Assembly (NCBI RefSeq): GCF_004522155.1 | Contig: NZ_SDEA01000006.1 | Span: 12,008 to 76,007 of the forward strand | Origin: Paracoccus luteus | GTDB taxonomy: Bacteria; Pseudomonadota; Alphaproteobacteria; Rhodobacterales; Rhodobacteraceae | Direction: 5' to 3' | DNA: 64,000 nt | Shown: positions 37,492 to 48,315 of the stretch, in pieces | Layout of the letters: each line of letters begins with the position of its first letter | Position numbering within the stretch: position 1 is the first letter of the stretch | Program-made: the position numbers and the translations under genes | Notes under the pieces: generated by a model | Databases searched by the model: none | Told to the model about the DNA's origin: nothing | What the model saw: only the letters and a program-made list of their open reading frames with translations

Positions 37492-38064
37492 ATGCACAAA
37501 GCTGGCGCAGAGCCTATCCGAAAGGCGGCGCTGATCAACGCCGCAATCGCCGTCGTCGGGCGGGCGGGGTCGCTGGACGTGACGGTGGCGCAGATTGCGC
37601 GGCACGCGGGCATGTCGCCGGCGCTGGCGCATCATTATTTCGGGTCCAAGACCCAGATGTTCCTGGCCGCCATGCGCCACATCCTGTCGCGCTATGCCGA
37701 AGGGGTGCGGGCGGGGCTGGCGCAGGCAGGCCCGGATGGGCGCGCGCTTGCCATCGTGCGGGCCAGCTTTTCGGGCGGGAACTTTGAACGGGACGCCGTT
37801 GCCGCGTGGCTGAATTTTTACGCGCTGGCCCTGACCGACCCGCAGGCGGCGCGGCTGCTGGCCGTCTATCACCGCCGGCTGCGGTCGAACCTGGTCCATG
37901 CGCTGCGCCCCCGGTTGGGCGACCGCGCCGTGCCCGTCGCGGCGACGCTGGGGGCGCTGATCGACGGCGTCTATCTGCGCGCGGTGCTGGAACAACGCAG
38001 CGACCCCGATCCCGACCGCGCCACCGCGCTGGTCGCCGATTACCTGAACGAGGTGCTGGCATGA
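37492..38064 (+). CDS. betI: TetR-family choline-responsive repressor BetI
   Basis: The 190-residue repressor has a TetR helix-turn-helix ([20 protein letters not shown]) and the conserved opening [19 protein letters not shown] of BetI. It overlaps betB (ATGA) and shares its promoter region with choX. BetI represses betIBA and usually choline uptake until choline is present. Confidence 0.93.
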   Translation: MHKAGAEPIRKAALINAAIAVVGRAGSLDVTVAQIARHAGMSPALAHHYFGSKTQMFLAAMRHILSRYAEGVRAGLAQAGPDGRALAIVRASFSGGNFERDAVAAWLNFYALALTDPQAARLLAVYHRRLRSNLVHALRPRLGDRAVPVAATLGALIDGVYLRAVLEQRSDPDPDRATALVADYLNEVLA

Positions 38065-39506
38065 GCCATTCCGTCCAACCCGCCGCATCCCTGTGGATCG
38101 ACGGCGCCCCGGTCGAGGGGCAGGGCGCGCCGCTGACCGTCCGCTATCCCTACACCGGGGAGACCATTGCGACCCTGCACGAGGCCAGCGCCGCGCAGGT
38201 CGCGCAGGCCTGCGCCGCCGCCGCTGCTGCCCAGCCCCCCTGGGCCGCCCTGCGGCCGGTGGACCGCGCCCGCGTCCTGTCCCGCGCCGCCGCCATCATC
38301 CGCGACCGGGCCGAGGAGCTGGCCCGGCTGGAGACGCTGGACACCGGCAAGCCGATCCAGGAAACCCGCGTCGCCGACTGGCCGTCGGGCGCGGATGCGC
38401 TGGAATATTTCGCGGGGCTTGGCCCCACGCTGACCGGGCAGATGATCCCGCTGGGCGACGACTGGGCCTATACGCGGCGCGAGCCGCTGGGCGTCGTCGC
38501 GGCCATCGGCGCGTGGAACTATCCCAGCCAGATCGCCTGCTGGAAGGCCGCGCCCGCGCTGATCATGGGCAACGCGGTGGTGTTCAAGCCCAGCGAGGAA
38601 ACCCCGCTTGGTGCGCTGGAACTGGCCGCGATCCTGGCCCGGGCCGGCCTGCCCGCAGGGCTGTTCAACGTCGTGCAGGGCGCGGGCGCGGTGGGCGCGG
38701 CGCTGGTCGGCGATCCGCGTGTGGCCAAGGTCTCGCTGACCGGGTCGGTGCCGACGGGGCGGCGCGTCTATGCCGCCGCGGCCGAGGGGATGCGCCACGT
38801 CACGATGGAGCTGGGCGGCAAGTCGCCGCTGATCGTCTTCGACGACGCCAGCCTTGATGACGCGGTCGGCGCGGCGATGCTGGGCAATTTCTATTCCTCG
38901 GGGCAGGTCTGTTCCAACGGCACCCGGGTCTTTGTCCAGCGCGGGCTGTATGACGCCTTCCTCGCCCGGCTGGCCGAACGCACCTCGGCCATCGTCGCGG
39001 GCGATCCGCTGGACGAGGCGACGCAACTGGGCCCGATCATCTCGCCCGCGCAGGCGGGCCGGATCCGCGCCGCCATCGCCACGGGCCAGGCCGAGGGCGC
39101 GCGGCTGGTCTGCGGCGGGCCGGGGCAGGGGGCGTTCGTGCCGCCGACGGTGCTGGCCGACGCCACCGACGCGATGTCCGTCGCCACGGACGAGATCTTC
39201 GGCCCGGTGATGACCGTCCTGCCCTTCGACACCGAGGCCGAGGCGGTCGCCCGCGCCAACGCGACCATCTATGGCCTTGCCGCCGGGGTGTTCACCCGCG
39301 ACCTGTCGCGCGCGCACCGGGTCGTCGCGGCGCTGCAGGCGGGGACATGCTGGATCAACGCCTATAACCTGACTCCCGTCGAGATGCCGTTCGGCGCGAT
39401 GAAGATGTCGGGGTTCGGGCGCGAGAACTCGGCCGCCGCGATCGACGCCTATTCACAGGTCAAGTCCGTCTATGTCGGGATGGGGGCGGTCGATGCCCCG
39501 TATTGA
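38061..39506 (+). CDS. betB: Betaine aldehyde dehydrogenase
   Basis: The 481-residue NAD(P)-dependent dehydrogenase oxidises betaine aldehyde to glycine betaine. Visible are [20 protein letters not shown], the catalytic Glu in [14 protein letters not shown], the catalytic Cys in [13 protein letters not shown], and [12 protein letters not shown]. Full length for BetB. It overlaps both betI and betA, so the three form one operon. Confidence 0.95.
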   Translation: MSHSVQPAASLWIDGAPVEGQGAPLTVRYPYTGETIATLHEASAAQVAQACAAAAAAQPPWAALRPVDRARVLSRAAAIIRDRAEELARLETLDTGKPIQETRVADWPSGADALEYFAGLGPTLTGQMIPLGDDWAYTRREPLGVVAAIGAWNYPSQIACWKAAPALIMGNAVVFKPSEETPLGALELAAILARAGLPAGLFNVVQGAGAVGAALVGDPRVAKVSLTGSVPTGRRVYAAAAEGMRHVTMELGGKSPLIVFDDASLDDAVGAAMLGNFYSSGQVCSNGTRVFVQRGLYDAFLARLAERTSAIVAGDPLDEATQLGPIISPAQAGRIRAAIATGQAEGARLVCGGPGQGAFVPPTVLADATDAMSVATDEIFGPVMTVLPFDTEAEAVARANATIYGLAAGVFTRDLSRAHRVVAALQAGTCWINAYNLTPVEMPFGAMKMSGFGRENSAAAIDAYSQVKSVYVGMGAVDAPY

Positions 39507-41196
39507 CGCCCGCCGTGGCGGCCCCGCGGCCGAGGTCGCTGACTATGTCATCGTCGGCGCGGGTTCGGCGGGCTGCGCGCTGGCCTATCGGCTGGTCATG
39601 GCCGGGCGCCGCGTCGATCTGGTCGAATACGGCGGCAGCGACGCCGGACCGTTCATCCAGATGCCCGCGGCGCTCAGCTATCCGATGAACATGCGCCGCT
39701 ATGACTGGGGTTTCCAGTCCGAGCCCGAGCCGCATCTGGGCGGGCGGCGGCTGGTCACGCCGCGCGGCAAGGTGCTGGGCGGCTCGTCCTCGATCAACGG
39801 GATGGTGTTCGTGCGCGGCCATGCCCGCGATTTCGATCACTGGGCCGAACAGGGCGCGGCGGGCTGGGCCTATGCCGACGTGCTGCCCTATTTCAAGCGG
39901 ATGGAGACGTGGCACGGCGACGATGGCGAGCCCAGCCCGTATCGCGGCACCGACGGTCCGGTCCACGTGACCCGCGGCCCGCGGGCGAACCCGCTGTTCA
40001 ACGCCTTCATCGAGGCGGGCGCGCAGGCCGGCTATCCGGTCACCGGCGACTATAACGGCGCCCGGCAGGAAGGCTTCGGCCCGATGGAGGCCTCGATCTG
40101 GCAGGGGCGGCGCTGGTCGGCCGCCAACGCCTATCTGCGCCCGGCGCTGGCCACGGGGCGGCTGCGGATCGTGCGCGCGCTGGCGGAACGGGTGGTGTTC
40201 GACGGCAACCGTGCGGTCGGGGTCGCGGTGCGCCGGGGCGGCGTGCGCTGGACGGTCGCGGCGCGGGCCGAGGTGATCCTGTCGGCCAGCAGCATCAACA
40301 CCCCCAAGCTGCTGATGCTGTCGGGGATCGGGCCTGCCGAACACCTGCGCGGCCACGGGATCGAGGTTCTTGCCGACCGGCCGGGGGTCGGCGCGAACCT
40401 GCAGGATCATCTTGAAATCTATATGCAGTATCAGGCGATCCTGCCGGTCACGCTTTACAAGCACTGGAACCTGTGGGGCAAGGGAACCATCGGGGCGCAG
40501 TGGATGGCGACCGGCAAGGGCCTGGGCGCGTCGAACCAGTTCGAAAGCTGCGGGTTCATCCGGTCGCGCGCAGGCGTCGATTACCCCGACATCCAGTATC
40601 ATTTCCTGCCGCTGGCGGTGCGCTATGACGGCAAGGCGGGGATCGAGGGGCACGGATTCCAGGCGCATGTCGGCCCGATGCGGTCGCCTTCGCGCGGGAC
40701 GGTGCGGCTGCGATCGCCCGACCCGGCCGAAACGCCCGAGATCCGGTTCAACTATATGTCGACCGCGCAGGACTGGGCCGACTTCCGCGCCTGCGTGCGG
40801 CTGACCCGCGAGATCTTCGCGCAGCCGGCGTTCGCCCCCTATCGGGGCGAAGAGATCCAGCCCGGCCCGCAGACCGGAAGCGACGACGAGATCGACGCCT
40901 TTATCCGCGACCATGCCGAGTCCGCCTATCATCCCTGCGGCACCGCGCGCATCGGTCGCGCCGATGACAGGCTGGCCGTGGTCGACCCGGAACTGCGGGT
41001 GATCGGCGTCGAGGGGCTGCGGGTGGCGGACAGCAGCGTCTTTCCCCGCATCACCAACGGCAACCTGAACGCGCCCAGCCTGATGGCGGGCGAGAAGGCC
41101 GCCGACCACGTGCTGGGCCGCGGCATGCTGGCGCCCCTGAACCTGCCGGCGGACATCGCGCCCGAATGGCGCGACCGCCAGCGGCGCAGGGCCTGA
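39493..41196 (+). CDS. betA: Choline dehydrogenase
   Basis: This 567-residue GMC flavoprotein oxidises choline to betaine aldehyde. FAD-binding is shown by [16 protein letters not shown] near the N terminus. [20 protein letters not shown] is the GMC signature, and the catalytic His lies in [12 protein letters not shown], with [17 protein letters not shown] at the end. I prefer the ATG at 39493, which overlaps betB by 14 bp; an upstream ATG at 39472 adds seven residues. Confidence 0.95.
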   Translation: MPRIDARRGGPAAEVADYVIVGAGSAGCALAYRLVMAGRRVDLVEYGGSDAGPFIQMPAALSYPMNMRRYDWGFQSEPEPHLGGRRLVTPRGKVLGGSSSINGMVFVRGHARDFDHWAEQGAAGWAYADVLPYFKRMETWHGDDGEPSPYRGTDGPVHVTRGPRANPLFNAFIEAGAQAGYPVTGDYNGARQEGFGPMEASIWQGRRWSAANAYLRPALATGRLRIVRALAERVVFDGNRAVGVAVRRGGVRWTVAARAEVILSASSINTPKLLMLSGIGPAEHLRGHGIEVLADRPGVGANLQDHLEIYMQYQAILPVTLYKHWNLWGKGTIGAQWMATGKGLGASNQFESCGFIRSRAGVDYPDIQYHFLPLAVRYDGKAGIEGHGFQAHVGPMRSPSRGTVRLRSPDPAETPEIRFNYMSTAQDWADFRACVRLTREIFAQPAFAPYRGEEIQPGPQTGSDDEIDAFIRDHAESAYHPCGTARIGRADDRLAVVDPELRVIGVEGLRVADSSVFPRITNGNLNAPSLMAGEKAADHVLGRGMLAPLNLPADIAPEWRDRQRRRA

Positions 41197-41224
41197 GGTC
41201 GCTGTGGCCGCTTGCATCGGGCGG

Positions 41225-41357
41225 CCGCAACCCGGCTGCGTGGCGGGCCCAGCCCCTGGGCACTTGCGTTGCGGACCGGATGCGGCCCGCCGTGGCCTTC
41301 TGGGGGGGCCTTTCGGCGACACGGCGGCCATCCGCCGCAGCCCGGCTGCGTCGCGGG
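41225..41357. repeat. Two 23-bp direct repeats between betA and cckA
   Basis: A 23-bp element (CCGCA, then ACCCGGCTGCG or GCCCGGCTGCG, ending GCGGG) occurs at 41225-41247 and 41335-41357 with two mismatches. Its core GCAGCCCGGCTGC in the second copy is palindromic. The genes on both sides converge here, so the copies could act as bidirectional terminators. There is no other gene in this 194-bp gap. Confidence 0.45.
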
Positions 41358-41390
41358 TCGGTCCATCTGCCGGTGCCGGTCGCCGCACCC

Positions 41391-43469
41391 TCAGCCAACC
41401 GCCGCAGTCTCGGCTGGGACGGCCGGCCCGGGAAGGCCCGCCAGGTGGTTCTCGACGCTGGCGATCAGTTCCGACAGCGAAAACGGTTTGGGCAGGAACA
41501 GCGCCCCGGGGATCGGCGAGGACGCGTCGGACAGCGTCACCTCGCTGTAGCCGGACACGAAGATCACCTTGGTGCCGGGCCGGTCGCGCAGCGCAGCCCG
41601 CACCCAGGTGGGGCCGTCCATGCCGGGCATGACCACGTCCGTCACGAACAGGTCGACCGCCAGCCTGTCATCCTTCAGCAGGTCCAGCGCGCGTTCGGCG
41701 CAGTCCGCCTCGACCACCTCGAACCCCCGCAGGCGCAGCGCGCGCGCGGCAAAGGCGCGGACCGCGCCCTCGTCCTCGACCAGAAGGACGCTGCGCTGCC
41801 GGTCCTGCAGGGTCGGATCCTGCACGACCGGCTGCGGCGCGGGCACCGGGTCCGGCGTCGCCATCGCCTCGCGCTTTTGCGAAGGGAAGAACAGGGTGAA
41901 TGTCGTGCCCTCGCCCACCGTGCTGTCGCAAAAGATAAAGCCGCCGGTCTGCTTGACGATCCCGTAGACCGTCGACAGGCCCAGCCCGGTGCCCTCGCCC
42001 TGCCGCTTGGTGGTAAAGAACGGATCGAAGATCTTGTCGATCTGATCGGGCGCGATGCCGCATCCCTCGTCCGAGACGGTGACGCGGACATAGTCGCCCC
42101 GGGGCAGGCTGGCGCGGTCCATCGCCTGCGCGGCGCCCAGCCGGACATTGTCGGTCCGGATCACGATCTCGCCGCCGCCCGGCATGGCGTCGCGCGCATT
42201 GACGACCAGGTTCATCAGCACCTGTTCCAGCTGCCGCTTGTCGGCGCGGATCGGCCGCAGCGCGGGATCGTTGGTAAAGGTCAAAAGCACCCGCTCGCCC
42301 ACCAGCCGGTTCAGCAGATGGGTCAGGTCCGACAGCGTGTCGCGCAGGTCGAGGATCTGCGGCTTGAGCGTCTGCTTGCGCGAGAACGCCAGCAGCTGTT
42401 CGACCAGCGCCGCCGCGCGGTTGGCGTTCTGTGAAATCTGGTGCAGGTCGGCGTAATCCGGGTCGGTCTTGTCGCGCCGCAGCATCAGCAGGTCGCAATG
42501 TCCCGTGATCGCCGTGAGCAGGTTGTTGAAATCATGGGCGATTCCTCCGGCCAGCTGGCCGATCGCCTGCATCTTCTGGCTTTGCACGAACTGCGCCTCA
42601 AGCGTCTTGATCGCGCTGGCGTCGGTCAGCACGGCCACGGCGCCGCCGGTGCGGGCGTCGGCGGCCAGCGTGACCTGGACATGATTTTCGCGCCCCTCGG
42701 CCTTGCAGCGCAGAACCTCGCCGCGGCCGATGTCGCGGCCTTCCCGCACCTCGGCGACCCAGTCGGCCAGCGGCCGCCCCGGCCCGTCCAGCAGATCGCC
42801 CAACGGCATGCCCGGGGCGACCGGGCCCAGCAACGCGATCGCCGCATCGTTGGCAGTGGTCACAAGACCCTGCGCGTCCAGTTCCATCAGCGCGACCGGC
42901 AGCCGCGCAAAATCGGCGCCGTGGGCCGCGGGGGCCGGGATCGCCGGTTCCGCCGGCGTGTCGGCGGGCGTCAGCTGCCAGATCTGCGCGGCCGATCCGC
43001 CGATGCGCCGCGCCTCGATCCGCCCGCCTGCGGCCAGGTCCAGCGCCGCCGGGCGGCGTTCGTGCGCGCGTGCCAGCATGGAGGACGCGACGCGGTCCGG
43101 CGTCGCAGTGAACCTCGCGACCAGCGCCCCGACCTCTGCGCCGACGACGTCCAGTGACGCGTGGGCGTCGTCGGTCTGAGCGTGGATGCGCCCGTCCGGC
43201 GCCACGACCCACGCCAGACCCGCCGCCGGCAAGGACCGGACCGCCCGGTTCAGGTCGCGCCGCCGCTGCAGGATAATGGACAGCTGACGCAGCGACAGCA
43301 TGCCCCCCAGCAGATACCAGCCGCAGGCGACCGAGCCGGCGATGACCATCCAGCGTCCCGGCGGGTGGCCCGGCAGCACGGCCAGCATCACCGCGCCGAT
43401 CGCGACCGGCAGCATCAGCAAGGGCAACAGCGCCACGCCGCGGGCCGGAATGTTGGTCCGTTCGGTCAT
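41391..43469 (-). CDS. cckA: Hybrid histidine kinase CckA (cell-cycle kinase)
   Basis: The 692-residue protein has two membrane helices (about 10-55), a degenerate PAS-like region (about 180-290), a HisKA domain with H312 in [17 protein letters not shown], an HATPase domain ([37 protein letters not shown]) and a C-terminal receiver with D611 in [12 protein letters not shown]. This plan and the HisKA sequence match alphaproteobacterial CckA, which phosphorylates ChpT and, through it, CtrA. In Rhodobacterales this pathway governs motility, gene transfer agents and related traits. The ATG at 43469 is preferred over one ten codons upstream. It is transcribed alone. Confidence 0.88.
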   Translation of the reverse strand: MTERTNIPARGVALLPLLMLPVAIGAVMLAVLPGHPPGRWMVIAGSVACGWYLLGGMLSLRQLSIILQRRRDLNRAVRSLPAAGLAWVVAPDGRIHAQTDDAHASLDVVGAEVGALVARFTATPDRVASSMLARAHERRPAALDLAAGGRIEARRIGGSAAQIWQLTPADTPAEPAIPAPAAHGADFARLPVALMELDAQGLVTTANDAAIALLGPVAPGMPLGDLLDGPGRPLADWVAEVREGRDIGRGEVLRCKAEGRENHVQVTLAADARTGGAVAVLTDASAIKTLEAQFVQSQKMQAIGQLAGGIAHDFNNLLTAITGHCDLLMLRRDKTDPDYADLHQISQNANRAAALVEQLLAFSRKQTLKPQILDLRDTLSDLTHLLNRLVGERVLLTFTNDPALRPIRADKRQLEQVLMNLVVNARDAMPGGGEIVIRTDNVRLGAAQAMDRASLPRGDYVRVTVSDEGCGIAPDQIDKIFDPFFTTKRQGEGTGLGLSTVYGIVKQTGGFIFCDSTVGEGTTFTLFFPSQKREAMATPDPVPAPQPVVQDPTLQDRQRSVLLVEDEGAVRAFAARALRLRGFEVVEADCAERALDLLKDDRLAVDLFVTDVVMPGMDGPTWVRAALRDRPGTKVIFVSGYSEVTLSDASSPIPGALFLPKPFSLSELIASVENHLAGLPGPAVPAETAAVG

Positions 43470-43518
43470 CGACACCTGTCCCCTTGACCCGATTCGCATC
43501 AGACTAGCCGCACGCGGG

Positions 43519-44724
43519 TTAACCGCCGGTTAAATCGCGAAGGATCGCGTGAAAGAACCCATCCGGCGACGCCTCGCCCGCGCCGGGACGCTGGGACAGC
43601 GACGATTCCAGTGCAAACCGCTGATGCGCCGAAAGAAACCGAGAGATTACCCCTTGGTTTTCGGCCGCGAACAGCGAACAGGTCATGTAGACCAGCCGCC
43701 CACCCGGCCTAAGATATTGCGCCGCATTTTCCATAATCTGCAGCTGCGTGGCCGGAAAACTGTCCAGCTGCTCTGCGGAAAGGCGCCATTTCGCATCCGG
43801 CGTGCGCCGCCATGTCCCCGATCCCGAACAGGGCACATCCGTCAGCACGACATCATATCGCCCGTCCGGCCCGCGGTCCGGCGCACGGTTGATCGTGGCT
43901 CCCGTGCGCCGGGCGCGGGCGGGCAGGTCGCGCATGCGCGCGGGGCTGGCGTCCCAGGCCGTCACGCTGGCGCCGCGGGCGGCCAGCGCCAGCGCCTTGC
44001 CGCCGCCGCCCGCGCAATAGTCCAGGACCGTTGCGCCCGGCGCCAGCGGCACGGCGGCGCAGGCGATCTGCGGTGCCAGATCCTGCAGCTCGACCAGCCC
44101 GTCGCGAAAGGCGCGCGACGACTGCAGGCCGCGCTCGCCCGCCGTCACGCGCAGGGCGGTCGGGCACTGCGTCGCCGGCTGCGTTTCGATGCCGTCGCGC
44201 GACAACATACCGGCGGCCTGGCTGGCATCCGTGCGGGCTGCGTTGATGCGCAGCCAGACCGGCGCGCGGTGGCGCAACGCCTCGGCCACGACGGGCAGGT
44301 CGGGGCCGAGCTCCGCCGCCAGGCGCTGCGCGACCCAGTCGGGCAGGTCCAGCGCCTCGGCCGGGGTCGGATCGCGCCCCCCCTCGCGCTCGGCGACGGT
44401 CAGGGGGGCGGGGGCGTGGCCGTGGCCGGTGAACAGCTCGTCCGGCGGGGTGCCGGCGGCGCGCAGCAGGCCAAGGATCAGGCCGCGGCCGGTCGCCGAG
44501 CCGCCAAGAGCGCCAAGCGAGCGGCGCCGCCGCAGCGCCGCGAAGACAAGATCGCGCACCGCGGCACGGTCGCCAGAACCGGCGAAGCGGCTGGAGCGGG
44601 ACCACCGGATCAGCGCCGCCTCGGCCGGGGCGCCGTCCAGGATGACGTCAAGGATCTCGATCGCGGCCTGGGCGCGGGCTGCCGGGGTCACGGGTGCCGG
44701 GTGAAATACTGCATGGCTTGTCAT
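43519..44724 (-). CDS. RsmB/NOP-family rRNA cytosine-C5 methyltransferase
   Basis: The 401-residue protein has an NusB-like N-terminal region and a SAM-dependent methyltransferase core: LDYCAGGGGKALALAARG (SAM loop), DVPCSGSGTWRRTPDAKWRL (catalytic-release Cys) and VYMTCSLFAAENQGV (catalytic Cys). It methylates cytosine in rRNA, as RsmB does at C967 of 16S rRNA; the exact site is not assignable here. It is divergent from recA. Confidence 0.88.
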   Translation of the reverse strand: MTSHAVFHPAPVTPAARAQAAIEILDVILDGAPAEAALIRWSRSSRFAGSGDRAAVRDLVFAALRRRRSLGALGGSATGRGLILGLLRAAGTPPDELFTGHGHAPAPLTVAEREGGRDPTPAEALDLPDWVAQRLAAELGPDLPVVAEALRHRAPVWLRINAARTDASQAAGMLSRDGIETQPATQCPTALRVTAGERGLQSSRAFRDGLVELQDLAPQIACAAVPLAPGATVLDYCAGGGGKALALAARGASVTAWDASPARMRDLPARARRTGATINRAPDRGPDGRYDVVLTDVPCSGSGTWRRTPDAKWRLSAEQLDSFPATQLQIMENAAQYLRPGGRLVYMTCSLFAAENQGVISRFLSAHQRFALESSLSQRPGAGEASPDGFFHAILRDLTGG

Positions 44725-44838
44725 GCCACCGCCGGATGCGGTGAACAAGCGCTGCGGCGTCAATGAATTCTTAAGATTTGCCGTGCATTCATGCGGCAGG
44801 CAATGCGATTCCGCTTGCGATTCAGCGGGAACGATCTA

Positions 44839-44853
44839 GAACATTGCGGGAAC
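44839..44853 (+). promoter_or_regulatory. LexA-binding SOS box upstream of recA
   Basis: GAAC (44839-44842), seven bases, GAAC (44850-44853) is exactly the direct-repeat SOS box of alphaproteobacteria (GAAC-N7-GAAC). It lies 64-78 bp before the recA start. Extra GAAC copies just upstream and downstream (44829-44832, 44857-44860) flank it. Confidence 0.85.
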
Positions 44854-44916
44854 AAAGAACCGTGCGCGCGATTGTGCGACACGCGGCGCTGGCATAAGGT
44901 CGGGAAAGGCAGGAAC

Positions 44917-45987
44917 ATGGCAGGGGCGAGCATCTTGAAAATGGACGAAAAGCGCAGTGCCGACCGGCAAAAGGCGCTGGACAGCGCCCTGGCGCAGATC
45001 GAACGGCAGTTCGGCAAGGGCTCGATCATGAAGCTGGGCGCCGACAATCCGGTGGCCGAGATCGAGGCGACCTCGACCGGTTCGCTGGGGCTGGACATCG
45101 CGCTGGGCATCGGCGGCCTGCCCAAGGGCCGCATCATCGAGATCTTCGGCCCGGAAAGCTCGGGAAAGACCACGCTGACCCTGCATGTCGTGGCCGAAGA
45201 GCAGAAAAAGGGCGGGGTCTGCGCGTTCGTCGATGCGGAACACGCGCTGGACCCGCAATACGCCAAGAAGCTGGGCGTGAACCTGGACGAATTGCTGATC
45301 AGCCAGCCCGACACGGGCGAGCAGGCGCTGGAGATCGTGGACACGCTGGTTCGCTCCGGCGCGGTCAGCCTGGTCGTGGTCGATTCCGTCGCGGCCTTGA
45401 CGCCCAAGTCCGAGATCGAGGGCGACATGGGCGACATGCAGATGGGCAGCCAGGCCCGTTTGATGAGCCAGGCGATGCGCAAGCTGACCGCCTCGATCGG
45501 GCGGTCGAACTGCATGGTGATCTTCATCAACCAGATTCGCATGAAGATCGGCGTCATGTTCGGCAACCCCGAGACGACCACGGGCGGCAACGCGCTCAAG
45601 TTCTATGCCTCGGTGCGCCTCGACATCCGCCGCACGGGCTCGATCAAGGACCGCGACGAGGTCGTGGGCAACTCGACCAAGGTCAAGGTCGTCAAGAACA
45701 AGGTCGCCCCGCCGTTCAAGCAGGTCGAGTTCGACATCATGTATGGCGAGGGCATCTCGAAGGTCGGCGAGCTGATCGATCTGGGCGTCAAGGCCGGCGT
45801 GGTCGAGAAATCCGGGGCGTGGTATTCGCACGGCGACGAACGGATCGGGCAGGGGCGCGAGAACGCCAAGCAGTTCCTGCGCGACAATCCCGCGGTGGCA
45901 CTTGCCATCGAGGACAAGATCCGCGCCAGCCACGGCCTGGAATTCGGCGCGGACGCCGAGGACGGCGAGGATCTGACGGAAGACTGA
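44917..45987 (+). CDS. recA: Recombinase RecA
   Basis: The 356-residue protein is RecA: Walker A GPESSGKT (78-85), the loop-1 region [20 protein letters not shown], loop 2 [20 protein letters not shown] and an acidic C-terminal tail ([12 protein letters not shown]). It forms filaments on single-stranded DNA for strand exchange and triggers LexA self-cleavage. The ATG follows AGGCAGGAAC. Its promoter carries an SOS box, and a strong hairpin follows the stop codon. Confidence 0.98.
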   Translation: MAGASILKMDEKRSADRQKALDSALAQIERQFGKGSIMKLGADNPVAEIEATSTGSLGLDIALGIGGLPKGRIIEIFGPESSGKTTLTLHVVAEEQKKGGVCAFVDAEHALDPQYAKKLGVNLDELLISQPDTGEQALEIVDTLVRSGAVSLVVVDSVAALTPKSEIEGDMGDMQMGSQARLMSQAMRKLTASIGRSNCMVIFINQIRMKIGVMFGNPETTTGGNALKFYASVRLDIRRTGSIKDRDEVVGNSTKVKVVKNKVAPPFKQVEFDIMYGEGISKVGELIDLGVKAGVVEKSGAWYSHGDERIGQGRENAKQFLRDNPAVALAIEDKIRASHGLEFGADAEDGEDLTED

Positions 45988-45996
45988 CGGCAGGGC

Positions 45997-46034
45997 GGCG
46001 ACCGCGCGTCCGCTATGGCGGGCGCGCGGTCGCC
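45997..46034 (+). terminator. recA terminator hairpin
   Basis: GGCGACCGCGCG (45997-46008) pairs perfectly with CGCGCGGTCGCC (46023-46034), with an inner CCGC/GCGG stem and a short loop. It begins 9 bp after the recA stop. Only two T follow, as is common at high GC. Confidence 0.75.
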
Positions 46035-46769
46035 CTTGCCGGATCGCGGCTGCCGGGTGGCAGTCGCATCCCGTTGGTTGCACAGGCCCAGACGCGCGGA
46101 CAGCCGGCAGTGCGGGGGTGCGTTGTGGCTGGAACAGACGTCGCGCCCGCCTGGGGGCTGCGGCGCTGGACTCTCGCCGCTGGGGCGACGTGCTTTCAGA
46201 ACCACTCGACCAGAGGCGCTGTCCGGCGGCTTTGGTGCCGCGTCCGCGGTGTTCCACATTTTGCCTGCATAGCAGGTTCCGGCAGCGGGCGGGCAGTGTC
46301 CGGGGTTCCGCTTGCCGATGAGCGCCGGATCACGGTCAATGTGCCAACGCCCCGATGGTTCTGCCGCAAGCCAACGGGACAAGCCGCCCAATCGTCTCGC
46401 GGCCCTTTGCGCGGTCGCCGCACGCGGGCGGTCGCGCAGCCCGCGCGTCCACGGCAAGCGGGCCGCCGCGGTATCGAACCCGAGCAGCACCCTCGGCCAA
46501 CGCAACCGCGCCCATCGGAAACCTCGGCTGAATAGCCAGCTTTCGCGGCGCGATACCGAGCGCCTGATTCTGGCCCAACCGCGTCAATCGGATATCTGGC
46601 TGAATAGCTGGCCATCAACCTGCCGTCGCCGTTAAAGCGGACACCAGCCGATGAAGGACACGGACCGCGGTCCACGCACCGGCAACCTGCAATCGCAGGA
46701 TCACGGGGCTGCGCACGCCAACGCGAAAAAGATCGAACCGTCCACAACGGGTGTCGCGGCGCGGCCCGC
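46035..46769. other. 735-bp region without a recognised gene
   Basis: No open frame in this stretch has a ribosome site and family match together. It holds two copies of GGCTGAATAGC about 71 bp apart (near 46527 and 46598), each followed by a C/T-rich variant, and several short dyads. I could not fold a tRNA or a named small RNA here. A small RNA gene or gene remnant cannot be excluded. Confidence 0.4.
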
Positions 46770-47504
46770 CTAGATTGCGCCCACCGCCGACAGCCGGTCC
46801 TGGACCAGCCCGCTGATGCGGGCAAGGTCGGCGGCAAGCGCGCGGCCTGCCGAATGGTCGCGAGCCAGCGCCGTGGCGGCATCCTCCAGCGGGCGATCGC
46901 GGGACGAGCGGGCGACGCCGGCCAGAAAGCGGGCGATATAGTCGATCGCGCCCGTGTCCTCGGCCGCGGCCAGCACCTCGGCCACGTGGGCCAGATCGTC
47001 GCGCAGCGCGCCGGGGTCGGGCGACACGATGTCGTCGGGCAGCAGCCGGGGCCCAAGCGGACGGGCCTCGGCCGGCAGCGCCTCGAGGATGAGGTGCTGG
47101 AACAGCGCCAGGCTTTCGATGGGTTTTTCGATGAAACCGTCCGCGCCAGCGGCCATCGCCACGGCCTTGTTGTCGGGATCGCCCGACATTCCCAGCACCA
47201 CGGGCACGCGAGGGTCCAACGCCGACATCTGCGCGATCAGGTCGGCCCCGTTGCCGTCCGGCAGGCCCATGTCGATGATGACCACGGCGGGCCGATAGGT
47301 CTGCAGATGGCGCGCGGCGGTCCGCAGGCTGTCGGCGCGACGGATCCGCGCGCCCGAGCGCAGGCAAAGCAGGCGGACGGCCTCGGACGCGAAACGCGAG
47401 TCCTCGACCACAAGCACGGTCAACCCGGTCAGCGGCCGGCCGGGCAGGGCGGCGCGCCACAGCGGGATGGCGTCGTCGCGGATGGCTGTCTCAGTTCGGT
47501 GCAT
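46770..47504 (-). CDS. Response regulator receiver protein, orphan
   Basis: The 244-residue protein has a CheY-like receiver at residues about 28-145: acidic pocket VLVVEDSRFA, phospho-acceptor in VVIIDMGLPDGNGADLI, and the late Lys in GFIEKPIESLALFQ. The remaining ~95 residues are mostly helical and lack a recognisable output domain. No kinase gene adjoins it. It may act through protein contacts, as single-domain regulators do. Confidence 0.85.
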   Translation of the reverse strand: MHRTETAIRDDAIPLWRAALPGRPLTGLTVLVVEDSRFASEAVRLLCLRSGARIRRADSLRTAARHLQTYRPAVVIIDMGLPDGNGADLIAQMSALDPRVPVVLGMSGDPDNKAVAMAAGADGFIEKPIESLALFQHLILEALPAEARPLGPRLLPDDIVSPDPGALRDDLAHVAEVLAAAEDTGAIDYIARFLAGVARSSRDRPLEDAATALARDHSAGRALAADLARISGLVQDRLSAVGAI

Positions 47505-47644
47505 GGCGTTTCCTTCCCGAATCGCGCTTGATCCAAGGCTAGCGGCATCAGTGCTAACGTCCGGTTAATGCCACCCGGACGGCAGGTCTTTCCCCCGGCG
47601 CCGCCCGGCCCTATTGAGGGGCCGGATCGCAAGGGGAAATTGCC

Positions 47645-48049
47645 ATGATCGGTCGCCTGAACCATGTCGCCATCGCCGTGCCGGACCTGCAGGCCGCGGT
47701 CGCGCGATACCGCGACACGCTGGGCGCCCGTGTCGGCGCGCCGCAGGACGAACCCGACCACGGCGTCACCGTCGTCTTCATCGAGCTGCCGAACACCAAG
47801 GTCGAGCTGCTGTATCCGCTGGGCGACAACAGCCCGATCCGGGGTTTTCTGGACAAGAACCCGACCGGCGGCATCCACCACATGTGCTTTGAGGTCGACG
47901 ACATCCTGTCCGCCCGCGACACGCTGAAGGCGCAGGGCGCCCGCGTGCTGGGCGGCGGAGAGCCGAAGATCGGCGCCCACGGCAAGCCGGTCCTGTTCCT
48001 GCACCCCAAGGATTTCGACGGCTGCCTGATCGAGCTGGAGCAGGTCTGA
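47645..48049 (+). CDS. mce: Methylmalonyl-CoA epimerase
   Basis: The 134-residue glyoxalase-fold enzyme interconverts (S)- and (R)-methylmalonyl-CoA in propionate metabolism. Metal ligands are visible as H7 (LNHVAIAV), H78 or H79 (GGIHHMCFEVDD) and E130 near the C terminus (LIELEQV). The ATG follows AGGGGAAA. Its stop overlaps the next gene (TGATG). Confidence 0.93.
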   Translation: MIGRLNHVAIAVPDLQAAVARYRDTLGARVGAPQDEPDHGVTVVFIELPNTKVELLYPLGDNSPIRGFLDKNPTGGIHHMCFEVDDILSARDTLKAQGARVLGGGEPKIGAHGKPVLFLHPKDFDGCLIELEQV

Positions 48050-48315
48050 TGTCCCTGACCGGCGGCCTGGTGCTTTACGCGACGCTGTGGTTCCTGTCGC
48101 TGTTCCTGCTGATCCCCTTCGGCCACCGCAGCCAGGCCGATGCGGGGCGGGTCGTCCCCGGCACGCCCGAGGGCGCCCCCCACGATCTGCGGGTCGGCCG
48201 CCTGGCGGTCATGGCCACGCTGCTGTCGCTGGCGATCTTCGGCCTGATCGTGGCGGTCATCTGGTCGGGCTGGATCACGCGCGACCACATCATGCAGTTC
48301 GGCCACCGCGGCTGA
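48049..48315 (+). CDS. DUF1467 family membrane protein
   Basis: This 88-residue protein has two membrane helices (about 5-23 and 51-72) and the conserved LFLLIPFGHRSQADAG between them. It directly overlaps mce, a pairing seen widely in alphaproteobacteria. Function is unknown. The last 26 bp overlap the convergent gene on the other strand. Confidence 0.88.
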   Translation: MSLTGGLVLYATLWFLSLFLLIPFGHRSQADAGRVVPGTPEGAPHDLRVGRLAVMATLLSLAIFGLIVAVIWSGWITRDHIMQFGHRG

